The notes under the pieces: generated by a model | What the model was told of the DNA's origin: nothing | The model's input: the letters and a program-made list of their open reading frames with translations, nothing else | The model's database searches: none | Part shown: one piece after another, positions 1 to 8,019 of the stretch | How positions within the stretch are numbered: position 1 is the stretch's first letter | Layout: each line of letters starts with the position of its first letter | Source of the DNA: Bdellovibrio bacteriovorus | GTDB lineage: Bacteria > Bdellovibrionota > Bdellovibrionia > Bdellovibrionales > Bdellovibrionaceae | Direction: 5' to 3' | DNA: 64,000 nt | Assembly (NCBI RefSeq): GCF_001592755.1 | Contig: NZ_LUKF01000003.1 | Coordinates: 1 to 64,000 of the forward strand | Translations under genes and position numbers: made by a program

Positions 1-532
1 TTCTATCTTTCTATCTTTCTTTCTTTTATGTTTTATCTTTTATCTTCCCTCTTTCTTACTTCCTTCGCTTATTACTAATCTCAGCCTCTCTGATAGAAAC
101 ACTCAGCAACTACTCATTCACGAACAAGCTCTATAAGAACTCACTCACTCATCACCACAACAAAAACACCACAAACACTCACCTCACTCATCAAAAACCC
201 CACACTTCCCCCATCCCCGCTCTCCGCACGGCTCCCAGAGCCGTCAACAAGTTCACCACTTCACCCGCAATTCCCAAAAAATCGCCTACTTACCGCGCAG
301 CTAAATTGGGAATCCCTCGCAAACTGTCCAAAGGTTTTACGCCAGAAAAATATTTTTTCATTACATGATTTTTGTGAAGCCAATTATTCCAAGCACTTAC
401 AATGTCTCAGGACTAGACGCCCAAAAAAATAAAAAACAAAATCACCGAGTTATGTCAAATTTCAGTTTCCAGTCTTTTTGAACGAAACTGGATTCAACGA
501 AGCAATGGTGGGGCTCAGGAGGGCATAACCGT
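1..532 (+). promoter_or_regulatory. G-poor, C-rich leader upstream of the gliding-like operon
   Basis: No gene was found here. The first 220 bases hold about 77 C and only 10 G; they begin as a T/C tract and become A/C-rich near base 120. A perfect 7-bp inverted repeat with a 3-base loop lies at 228-244, without a T-run. The rest is AT-rich and ends in a good ribosome binding site (AGGAGGG, 517-523) nine bases before the ATG at 533. A long C-rich, G-poor stretch is the known signature of Rho loading on RNA, so it could be the end of an upstream transcript or a Rho-sensitive leader. I saw no convincing -35/-10 pair. Confidence 0.45.
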
Positions 533-1606
533 ATGTATAATCAAGTCGCACGCAAAGCAATTATGATGGCTTCAGCTGTGGCAATGTTGGCTAGCTGTAG
601 TAAAGGCACTGACTCTTTCTCATTGTTGAAAGACGGTGCAGATTACAAGCAGCAAGCTGTGTTCATTCCGAAAAAGATCGACATCCTTTGGGTTATCGAT
701 AACTCCGGCTCTATGGAAACATCTCAAAACAACCTTGCTTCGAATTTCCAATCGTTCATCAATCGTTTCAACCAATACAACTATGACTTCCACATGGCGG
801 TGACAACGACTGATGCTTGGGAAAAACAATTTGATTCTTCAAGCGTTAAAGCTCGCATCAGGGATGGCGCGAGACTTGAAACGTCTCCAGGCAACTATGT
901 AACGACATCTTCAGGCGTGTTTGTTATGGATAAACAAACCGCAAACCTCAGCAACGTGTTCTCGACAAATATCAAGCAAGGAACGCTTGGTAACGGTGAC
1001 GAAAGAGCGTTTGAAAGCTTTAAGCAATCCTTGCTTGAGCCTTTCAACTCAAACTTCCGCCGTGAAGAGGCTTTCTTAGCCGTGATCATCGTGAGTGACG
1101 AAGAGGACTTCTCAGGCTCTTCACAGTCCGCTTTCGAAGACGCTTCTAAGAACTACACAGTACAAAGCTACGTGGACTTCTTGGATAGCTTCACGAACGC
1201 CGCTACAAACGGTAAAAACTATTCTGTGAACGTGATTTCAGTTCCAGATTCCGCTTGTAAAACGCAGCTTTCAACAGACGGCTTCCAACGTAAGATTTCA
1301 ACTCGCTTGCCACAACTTGCGGATCTTACTGGCGGAGTAAAAGGTTCATTGTGCTCAAACTTCGGTGATACGCTCGAGTTGATCTCAGACTCTATCATCC
1401 AGTTGTCAGCGGTGTTTAAATTAAGCCGTGAACCACAAGTAGATACAATCAGAGTGACTGTCGATGGTGTGGCAGTAAGCAATGATGTTAACAATGGTTG
1501 GACGTACAACGCCAGTGATCTAACAATCACTTTCCACGGAACTTCGGTTCCGGGCGCCAACGCCAACATTCAGATCGACTACTATCCTAAGTCGATCAAA
1601 CTGTAA
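533..1606 (+). CDS. VWA-domain lipoprotein, CglB-like surface adhesin candidate
   Basis: A 357-residue lipoprotein. The N-terminus has a short hydrophobic stretch ending in lipobox LASC at about residue 22, so it should be lipidated and sit in the outer membrane. A von Willebrand factor A domain follows (about residues 48-285), with the metal-site motif DNSGSM (DxSxS) at about 56-61. The C-terminal ~65 residues look like a small beta domain. The start is fixed by AGGAGGG nine bases upstream. It is first in an operon of motor, TPR and barrel genes. In Myxococcus the VWA lipoprotein CglB is the gliding adhesin, so this is a positional and domain-level counterpart; that function is inferred. Another VWA lipoprotein role is possible. 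Confidence 0.85.
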   Translation: MYNQVARKAIMMASAVAMLASCSKGTDSFSLLKDGADYKQQAVFIPKKIDILWVIDNSGSMETSQNNLASNFQSFINRFNQYNYDFHMAVTTTDAWEKQFDSSSVKARIRDGARLETSPGNYVTTSSGVFVMDKQTANLSNVFSTNIKQGTLGNGDERAFESFKQSLLEPFNSNFRREEAFLAVIIVSDEEDFSGSSQSAFEDASKNYTVQSYVDFLDSFTNAATNGKNYSVNVISVPDSACKTQLSTDGFQRKISTRLPQLADLTGGVKGSLCSNFGDTLELISDSIIQLSAVFKLSREPQVDTIRVTVDGVAVSNDVNNGWTYNASDLTITFHGTSVPGANANIQIDYYPKSIKL

Positions 1607-1618
1607 GGGGTTATTTGT

Positions 1619-2239
1619 ATGGGTGGGGTACAAACAGCAACGAATACAGTTCAGTGGTACATTCTTCGTGGGGAAATGAAATATGGTCCCTACGAATATA
1701 AATCCCTGATCACGATGATCCAGAATGGCGAGCTCTTTGACTACAACTACGTCTGGGCTCCGCACATGGAAAATTGGACTCTGGTGGGTGACCTTCAAGA
1801 GTTTTCCAAAGACCGCCTTTGCCGCCTGATCGAGACGAAAGATCACCTTTCCGGCGCATTCAAAGAGCGTAAGTTCCCACGCGTAGACTTGGTAACTCCA
1901 GTTTACGCTCACAATGACCATACATTTTTTGACGGCAACACATTAAGTGTGAGCGAAAACGGAGCCTTGGTTCTTTTGAATGATCCTTTGCTTCAACTCG
2001 GTCAGAAAATCATGATTAATTTTAGAGTCTCTGAGAACAACCCTCAGACATTCAATGCTCTTTGCGAGATTGTTCGTAAGAACTTTTCAAAGCAAAGACT
2101 CAACGTAAAATCTGGTTTGCATTATGCAGTTCGTTTCCTCCAAGTGCAAGATCAGGGCATGGCGCAGTTAACAAAATGGACACGCGGTGGCGTTTCCAAG
2201 GAGGAAACAAATGATGGCATTCTTAAAGTTCATGAATGA
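1619..2239 (+). CDS. GYF_2-PilZ fusion protein, predicted c-di-GMP sensor
   Basis: A 206-residue cytoplasmic protein. Residues about 12-60 match the GYF_2 (DUF4339) domain pattern: WYI, GEMKYGPY, then VW and W. Residues about 80-195 look like a PilZ domain, with RKFPR (RxxxR) at about 83-87 and SVSENG where DxSxxG is expected, so Ser replaces the usual Asp/Asn. PilZ domains bind cyclic di-GMP; GYF domains bind peptides, and the myxobacterial gliding protein GltJ carries one. It starts 12 bases after the VWA gene behind an AAGGGG-type site, and its 3' end overlaps the motor gene by 29 bases. This suggests co-translation and a regulatory role on the motor. Ligand binding is not shown. Confidence 0.8.
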   Translation: MGGVQTATNTVQWYILRGEMKYGPYEYKSLITMIQNGELFDYNYVWAPHMENWTLVGDLQEFSKDRLCRLIETKDHLSGAFKERKFPRVDLVTPVYAHNDHTFFDGNTLSVSENGALVLLNDPLLQLGQKIMINFRVSENNPQTFNALCEIVRKNFSKQRLNVKSGLHYAVRFLQVQDQGMAQLTKWTRGGVSKEETNDGILKVHE

Positions 2240-2921
2240 TTCCGGCTTTGTCGGCTGGTGTATTCTAGTAGTTGGTATCGGTTCTTTAGTTCTTGTAGCG
2301 GAACGCGCACGCGCTCTTTATAAAGAGTACGGCATGAACGTTGAAGAATTCATGGGTAAAATCCAGAACATGATCCTGGCTAAAAAACTTGATGAAGCTT
2401 TACTTCTTTGTGCTCAACTTGAAGGGAAACCTCTTGCAAAAGCATTCAAAACTATCATCGAGAAAGCCGATCGTGACGACGATACTATTTTCCAAGCGCA
2501 TGACATTGCGTTGAGCGAAAATATTCCGCTCTACACAAAACGTCTGCACTATCTTTCGATGTTAGCCAACGTTGCGACTCTTCTTGGTCTATTGGGTACG
2601 ATCCACGGTCTGATCCTTTCGTTCCAAGCGGTAGCAACAGCCGACCCCGCTCAAAAACAAGCGTTGTTAGCACACGGTATCTCGGTATCGATGTATACGA
2701 CGGCTTTGGGTCTTGCGGTGGCGATCCCAGCGATGGTGTTCTTCTCTTTCTTGACAGCCCGTCAAAACCAATTGATCGAGCAAATGTCAGAGAAGTGCTC
2801 TAAGCTGACTGAGCTACTTACAAGCGCTCACATCCCTAACCTGACTCGCCAGAACGTGTTCCCTGATCACGTTGCGGCACCGATGGCTACTCCTCCTAGC
2901 CCAGGCACAAAGGTTTCCTAA
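2211..2921 (+). CDS. MotA/TolQ/ExbB-family proton-channel subunit (AglQ-like)
   Basis: A 236-residue inner-membrane protein of the MotA/TolQ/ExbB family. An N-terminal helix (about residues 8-24) is followed by a cytoplasmic segment and a pair of helices (about 116-139 and 162-183). The intervening stretch carries the family signature LLGLLGTIHGLILSF, and the last helix carries TALGLAVAIPA. I chose the ATG at 2211 (ATG 2214 is also possible) because AAGGAGG at 2198-2204 lies six bases upstream; an upstream GTG at 2187 has no such site. With the next two genes it should form an ion-driven stator. No tolA, tolB, pal or TonB-receptor gene is nearby, which favours an AglQ-like gliding motor over Tol-Pal or Exb. 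Confidence 0.88.
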   Translation: MMAFLKFMNDSGFVGWCILVVGIGSLVLVAERARALYKEYGMNVEEFMGKIQNMILAKKLDEALLLCAQLEGKPLAKAFKTIIEKADRDDDTIFQAHDIALSENIPLYTKRLHYLSMLANVATLLGLLGTIHGLILSFQAVATADPAQKQALLAHGISVSMYTTALGLAVAIPAMVFFSFLTARQNQLIEQMSEKCSKLTELLTSAHIPNLTRQNVFPDHVAAPMATPPSPGTKVS

Positions 2922-2971
2922 CGGAAACCTTTTCCCGGCGCGGTGGATCTTTTTCAAGGATGGGATAATTT

Positions 2972-3517
2972 ATGAGCAGACGCATTCGTAAGATTAAAAT
3001 TGATCACAATGGTGAGTTTGAGCTCGACTTAGCTCCGCTTCTTGCCGTGATGGTAAAACTTGTACCGGTACTTCTGGTTTCGTCAGCCTTCGTGCAAATG
3101 ATGGTGATCGAGTCTGAACTTCCGCAAGTTGTGAATGAAGCGATTCAACGTCAGGAACAACAGCCAACACCAACGAATATTTCCATCGAGCTGGAAACAT
3201 CAGGCATTAACATCGTCGTGACTGACAAAGGCCAGGACAAAGTAGAAACCATTCCCATGAAGAATGGTGCTTACGACTACGAGACACTGCACGCAAAACT
3301 TGTGGCCGTTAAGAAAGCTCATCCTGATATTTTCAAACTTGAGTTGCACCCGGATGGCAAAGTTCCGTATGACGAAGTGGTGAAGGTAATGGACGCTGCT
3401 CGTCAGGCGCGCGATACGAATGTGAAATTCCCTGTGTTCGACACCAAGCAAGGTAAGAACGTGGAAACAAACTACATGTTTCCAGAAATCGTTTTCGCCA
3501 ACATGATGGAGGGCTAA
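2972..3517 (+). CDS. TolR/ExbD-family protein lacking the membrane aspartate
   Basis: A 181-residue protein with a basic N-terminus, one membrane helix (about residues 20-42) and a periplasmic domain, as in TolR/ExbD. ExbD-type subunits carry an Asp near the start of the helix that couples proton flow. Here the matching residue is Ala25 (APLLAVMVKL) and a Lys sits in the helix at residue 29. The next gene keeps the Asp. The site AGGATGGGA precedes the ATG, and the gene follows the TolQ-like gene by 50 bases. It is probably a structural partner in a heteromeric stator, matching one of the paired AglR/AglS subunits of myxobacteria. That assignment is inferred. Confidence 0.85.
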   Translation: MSRRIRKIKIDHNGEFELDLAPLLAVMVKLVPVLLVSSAFVQMMVIESELPQVVNEAIQRQEQQPTPTNISIELETSGINIVVTDKGQDKVETIPMKNGAYDYETLHAKLVAVKKAHPDIFKLELHPDGKVPYDEVVKVMDAARQARDTNVKFPVFDTKQGKNVETNYMFPEIVFANMMEG

Positions 3518-3520
3518 AAC

Positions 3521-4024
3521 ATGTCACGCCGTCGTAGATATGAACTACCGACCAAGAAAAATTCGACTTTCACTTTGAATATCACATCAATGACCGACAT
3601 GTTCACAATCATGCTTGTGTTCCTGTTGCAGACATATTCAACGGCGGAAGTCCAAATCACTCCCGACAGTTCGCTACGCTTGCCGTCTTCGGCATCTATG
3701 GTGAATGCGACGGAGTCAGTTAAGATCTCTCTTTCCAGAGAAGCTCTTAAAATTGATCAAACAAAAATCGCAGACGTGAAAAACGCTGATTTTCTTCCGC
3801 AGGATCTAGAAGATAAAGATTCAAACTTTATCAAACCTCTTTTCCAAGAGCTGGATCGTTTGGCGAAGTCAGAGTCTGAAAAAGACAAAGCTTTCATTAA
3901 AGAAGGTCGTATCCTTCTGCAAGCCGATAAGGAGCTACCTTATGCGACCTTGCGCAAGGTTATGTACACAGCCTCTATGGCTGGCTTTCCTCAGTTGAAA
4001 CTTGTCACCTTAGTTGGAGAGTAA
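3521..4024 (+). CDS. TolR/ExbD-family proton-coupling subunit (AglR/AglS-like)
   Basis: A 167-residue TolR/ExbD-like protein. It has a basic N-terminus, one membrane helix (about residues 19-40) with the conserved Asp at residue 26 (SMTDMFTIML), and a periplasmic region. The helix is rich in Met, Phe and Thr. The start is three bases after the stop of the first ExbD-like gene; GGAGGG inside that gene's end serves as its ribosome site. This is the likely proton-coupling member of the pair. The last bases overlap the ribosome site of the long TPR gene, so the cluster is translated as a tight unit. Confidence 0.87.
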   Translation: MSRRRRYELPTKKNSTFTLNITSMTDMFTIMLVFLLQTYSTAEVQITPDSSLRLPSSASMVNATESVKISLSREALKIDQTKIADVKNADFLPQDLEDKDSNFIKPLFQELDRLAKSESEKDKAFIKEGRILLQADKELPYATLRKVMYTASMAGFPQLKLVTLVGE

Positions 4025-4028
4025 GTTT

Positions 4029-7000
4029 ATGATGCGCACAGTGGTTCTACTTCTAGCATTTCATCTGTTTTCAATGTATTGCTTCGCTGCGGATAAAAAC
4101 GCCAAAGGCCTGTTGCCGGAAGTGCGTTTGAATAGTTCGAACGAAACAGAAAACGAGAAAAAAGCTTTCAGCAGTGAGGTGATGATCACCCGCTCTGAAA
4201 ACAAGGCCATTGAATCACTGCAAAGTATCATCAAAAAGAAAAAAGGCTCTAAAGACGAGGCGGATCTATGGTATCGCCTGGCCGAGCTTTACATGCGCCG
4301 CTCAAAATCCGGCCGTTTCTTTGACTTACACCAAGACACTCGCCTAGCAAAACTTTCTCCGTTCCCAGTAGCCAATGAAAAAGGTTCTGAGGCGGTTAAA
4401 AGAGCTATTAAAATCTATACGAAAATTGAATTGGACTTCCCAGGCTTCAAACAAATGGACGCCGTCCTTTTCAATAACGCCTTTGCAAATCAGCAAGTGG
4501 CGCAATACAAGCAGTCGCATCTTCTTTACGAGAAGCTTTTGACTCGCTTCCCAAAATCTCCATTGATTGCTGACGGTACATTGGCTGTCGGCGAGCTTCT
4601 TTATGACCAAGGGAAATTTAAAGAGGCTTTAGAGCATTTCTTAAAAGTAGAAAAATTCCCAAACAGCCGCGTTTACTCTTACGGTATGTATAAGGCCGCT
4701 TGGACTTACTACAATCTTCGTGACAGTGATAACGGTATTAAAAAACTTGTTGAGGTGGTTAGAACAAATCCTCCTCTTCAAGATGGTGAAGTTCCAACAA
4801 ACAGACACAATCTTCGCCGCGAAGCTCTTCGCGACTTAACTGTATTTATTGGTGACTCCTACCCTGCAAATAAACTTTATTCTTTCTTTGAAGACATCAC
4901 GACCGAAGACGAAATGGGTCAATCAATGATTGATCTAGCGAAACTGTATGAATCACACAGTCGTCAAAAAGAGATGAACACGTTCTTGGGTGAATACATC
5001 GACAAGCGTCCTTCAGGACCTGAAGTCGTTCGCGCCCATCTTTTCTTGGTGGATGCCAACGAAGATCTTAAAAAACGTGACCTTGTGATCGACCATATGC
5101 ATATGGCGAGCGACCTGTGCCGTCGCGATTCGACTTGGAGAAATCTGCAAAAAGCCGACGTCGCTAAAGAATCCTGCGATACGTCTTTCCGCACGACAAG
5201 TTTGGAAATGGCGAAAAAATGGTGGGAGATCTGGCTTAAGAACAAACAAAATGCTGAATTCTCGGATTTGACTCTGCGTTTGTTCAAATTGATGTTGGAT
5301 AACGAAGATCCGACAAAACCTGATTTAAAAACTCGCTTTGCTTACGCCGAGCTTCTGTTCCAATTAAACAGATTTGACGAAGCAAGTACTCAGTACAAAA
5401 TGGTCGGCGATAAATCCACTGACGAAACTATGCGCCATGACGCGAACTACGCGACTCTTTACGCCAAAGAAAAGTCTATTGAAAAGGGCAAAGATCCTTT
5501 GAAAGAGGCAGAACGCAAGGAATTGGCTGCCAATTATTTGGCGAAGCACCCGACAGGCAAGTTTGCGACTTTGGTGAAATTCAAAATGGGCCACATTGCC
5601 TATGAAGAAAGTAATTACCCTGAAGCTGAAAAATGGTTGAAACCCTTGGCTCAGCTTAAAGGCAATGAGAATGCGGATATCAAAAAGAAATCCGAAGACT
5701 TGATCTTGGATATGTTGAACATCCGCAAAGACTACGCGGGAATCAAAAACTTCTCGAAACAAGTGATGACTTCAACAGCGGATGAAGACCGCAAGAAGAA
5801 CATGAATAAAATCATGGAAGAGGCTCACTTCACTGAGATTCAAGAGTTCGCAAAAACCGGCAACAAAGATCAAGCTTCACAAAAGCTGATCGCGTTCGCC
5901 AAAGAACATGAGTCTTCAAAACTTTCACAAGATGCCTTGTGGCAAGCCCTGAGCCTTCTTTACTCTGAAGGTAAAGTCTTTGAAGCCGCAGATCTGTCTT
6001 TGAAATTCGTGGAAAAATATCCTAACGACAAACGTAACTTGGATGCTTTAAAAGAAGCCGCAAAAGCTTACGCCGATGTAGGACAGATTTCTAAATCAGC
6101 TGAAACTTTGGTGAAAATCGCGGACCTTGATAAAAAAGGTCGCAACACTCACCTAGAGCTTGCGGCAGACATCTATCTTCTAGAAAAGAAGATGAAAGAA
6201 GCCCGTGCTGCTTATAACGGGATCTTGGCTGCGGCGGACAATAAAACATTGAGCCGTATCTACGGAAAGCTTTTAGATTCTTATAAAGGTGAAAACCGCG
6301 GATCTGAATACGATAAGTTGCAAAACCAAATCATGGCAAAAGGTATTGAACCTTATACCACTGAAATCATGATTGACCGTGCAAAAGCGCTATTGGATTC
6401 AGGCAAAACTACGGCCGCATTTGAACTTTCCATGAAAGCCAATGGCCGTGATGTGCCGGCGGAAGTGCGCGCGGAAGCTCGCTTGATCCAGGCTCGCGTC
6501 CTTGAAAAAGAGTTGGTAGCTCAAAGCGTGAAAGCCCGCGAAGAAAAATTCGCTCTGGTACTTTCAATGAAGACAGAAAAGTTGGATAAAGCCCACACGG
6601 CTTACTTCACGACTTTGAAAATGTCGAAAGATCCTTACCAACAATTGGAAGCCATGCGTGGTATCGACCGTTGTTACGCAAACTTCATTGATAGCTTAAC
6701 AACAATGCCACTTCCGGCGTCTCTTTCCCCTGCCGATCAGGAAGCTCTTCGTGGTGAAATCGCGAAGTTGACAGCACCGATCCAGGAAAAGAAAAACGAA
6801 AACGAAGCGAAGTTGAAAGTGTTGGCGGCGTCAAAAGGTCAAACTGCAGAAAGCGAACGCTCTTATGCAAGTTTGCGTGTCGATCAGACCGTAAGTCCGA
6901 TGGCACAATATCCTGAAGCTAGCAAAATGACAGCCTTCTTGCCGGCGTCTATGGATATGACGATCGGGAAAGTGTCTCGTTATGAGACTTCCAAAGCGAA

Positions 7001-7742
7001 AAATTGCAATCGTTCCGCAATCATGACGGCTCAATTGCAGAATTTGAATCCGCTCGAAGTTGCAGGAAATTGTTATTCTTCTAGACAGTACGAAATGGTC
7101 GAAAGACTCGGTTTGGAACTTGCGAAGAATAAGGACACACGGGCTCTTGGTTTGTTCTATGCAAGCTTGGGCGCGGAAGGTAAGGGTTTTGAAAGCAAAG
7201 CTTTGTGGATGATTGAAGCCGCGATGAAAGTACAACCGGAAGTTTCTCCGTTCGTGTACCAAAAAGCACGCTTGATTTACAAAGCTGATGGCTTGAATGA
7301 AGCAATGCCGTTTTTCGAAAAAGTTTTAGACATGCAAATGCCTTCAACAGAAATGCAAACTTTCGCTGGAGTGAAGGCTTTCTCAGAGGGAGATTTTACT
7401 AGAGCAATTGAAAAATTCTCTTCTCTGAATAAAGAACAGTTGTATACTTTAAATGTGGGAACCTTGATGAGTGAGTCTTACGCTCAGAAGGGCGAAGTCG
7501 ATAAAGCTCTCAGCACTTTGAAAGATTTGTTGAGCTTTAAAAAGGACAACGCAGACTTCTTGTTGCAACAAGCACATATCTTCGAGACCTACAAACAGAG
7601 TCCAACGCTTGCGCTGGATTCTTATGAAAGAGCTTTTAAAGCCAGTCAGAAAATGGATATGAGAGACTGGTTAGGTAAGAAAATACAATATTTGAAAACA
7701 CAAAACAAAGTCGGTCAGCACGTTATCTCGGGAGACTTGTAG
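4029..7742 (+). CDS. Large periplasmic TPR protein (GltD/AgmU-like candidate)
   Basis: A 1237-residue exported protein. The signal peptide is about residues 1-20 (MMRTVVLLLAFHLFSMYCFA). The rest is helical with many degenerate tetratricopeptide repeats across the length, for example around residues 140-235, 430-520 and 1040-1220. I chose the ATG at 4029 because GGAGAG at 4016-4021 lies seven bases upstream; a reading from 4014 would hide the signal peptide. Long periplasmic TPR proteins such as AgmU/GltD join the inner-membrane motor to outer-membrane parts in Myxococcus gliding. Size, export and neighbours fit that role, but the family match is by architecture only. Confidence 0.82.
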   Translation: MMRTVVLLLAFHLFSMYCFAADKNAKGLLPEVRLNSSNETENEKKAFSSEVMITRSENKAIESLQSIIKKKKGSKDEADLWYRLAELYMRRSKSGRFFDLHQDTRLAKLSPFPVANEKGSEAVKRAIKIYTKIELDFPGFKQMDAVLFNNAFANQQVAQYKQSHLLYEKLLTRFPKSPLIADGTLAVGELLYDQGKFKEALEHFLKVEKFPNSRVYSYGMYKAAWTYYNLRDSDNGIKKLVEVVRTNPPLQDGEVPTNRHNLRREALRDLTVFIGDSYPANKLYSFFEDITTEDEMGQSMIDLAKLYESHSRQKEMNTFLGEYIDKRPSGPEVVRAHLFLVDANEDLKKRDLVIDHMHMASDLCRRDSTWRNLQKADVAKESCDTSFRTTSLEMAKKWWEIWLKNKQNAEFSDLTLRLFKLMLDNEDPTKPDLKTRFAYAELLFQLNRFDEASTQYKMVGDKSTDETMRHDANYATLYAKEKSIEKGKDPLKEAERKELAANYLAKHPTGKFATLVKFKMGHIAYEESNYPEAEKWLKPLAQLKGNENADIKKKSEDLILDMLNIRKDYAGIKNFSKQVMTSTADEDRKKNMNKIMEEAHFTEIQEFAKTGNKDQASQKLIAFAKEHESSKLSQDALWQALSLLYSEGKVFEAADLSLKFVEKYPNDKRNLDALKEAAKAYADVGQISKSAETLVKIADLDKKGRNTHLELAADIYLLEKKMKEARAAYNGILAAADNKTLSRIYGKLLDSYKGENRGSEYDKLQNQIMAKGIEPYTTEIMIDRAKALLDSGKTTAAFELSMKANGRDVPAEVRAEARLIQARVLEKELVAQSVKAREEKFALVLSMKTEKLDKAHTAYFTTLKMSKDPYQQLEAMRGIDRCYANFIDSLTTMPLPASLSPADQEALRGEIAKLTAPIQEKKNENEAKLKVLAASKGQTAESERSYASLRVDQTVSPMAQYPEASKMTAFLPASMDMTIGKVSRYETSKAKNCNRSAIMTAQLQNLNPLEVAGNCYSSRQYEMVERLGLELAKNKDTRALGLFYASLGAEGKGFESKALWMIEAAMKVQPEVSPFVYQKARLIYKADGLNEAMPFFEKVLDMQMPSTEMQTFAGVKAFSEGDFTRAIEKFSSLNKEQLYTLNVGTLMSESYAQKGEVDKALSTLKDLLSFKKDNADFLLQQAHIFETYKQSPTLALDSYERAFKASQKMDMRDWLGKKIQYLKTQNKVGQHVISGDL

Positions 7743-7756
7743 TATGGAGGGTACAA

Positions 7757-8005
7757 GTGAAAACTATCATCACAGCGATGATCGCTTTCATTCTCTTGGG
7801 AACAGCGACTGCCTTTGCCAAACAAAGAACAGTCCGTAAAGTCCAGGAAGTCAATTTCGGTGAGATGAACCTTAAGGGAACGATTCGTAACCCTGATGGG
7901 GCCTATCTTGTGCAAAAAAGAGGTATCAAATTCATGCCTCTTTATGATGTGCAAAAAGATATGGATGGCCGCATCCGTGAATCCGCTCTCTATTTGAATA
8001 ACTAA
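7757..8005 (+). CDS. Small exported protein of the gliding-like operon
   Basis: An 82-residue protein with a signal peptide (about residues 1-21, ending AFA) and a mature part of about 60 residues with no Cys. It starts with GTG, supported by GGAGGG at 7746-7751 five bases upstream. It lies 14 bases after the TPR gene and 14 before the FHA/TonB-tail gene, so it is clearly within the operon. I do not recognise the family. The mature sequence has a polar beta-rich pattern (NLKGTIRNPDGAYLVQKRG), which could make it a small periplasmic accessory subunit. Confidence 0.75.
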   Translation: MKTIITAMIAFILLGTATAFAKQRTVRKVQEVNFGEMNLKGTIRNPDGAYLVQKRGIKFMPLYDVQKDMDGRIRESALYLNN

Positions 8006-8019
8006 TTCAGAGGTGTCAC

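Noticed and set aside
467-492. Imperfect inverted repeat (TCCAGT...ACTGGA) before the first gene
   Set aside because: Six-base arms around a long loop in AT-rich sequence, no supporting feature.
2211-4024. Tol-Pal or ExbB-ExbD system
   Set aside because: No tolA, tolB, pal or TonB-dependent receptor is adjacent; VWA, GYF, FHA/TonB-tail and TPR neighbours fit a gliding-type machine better.
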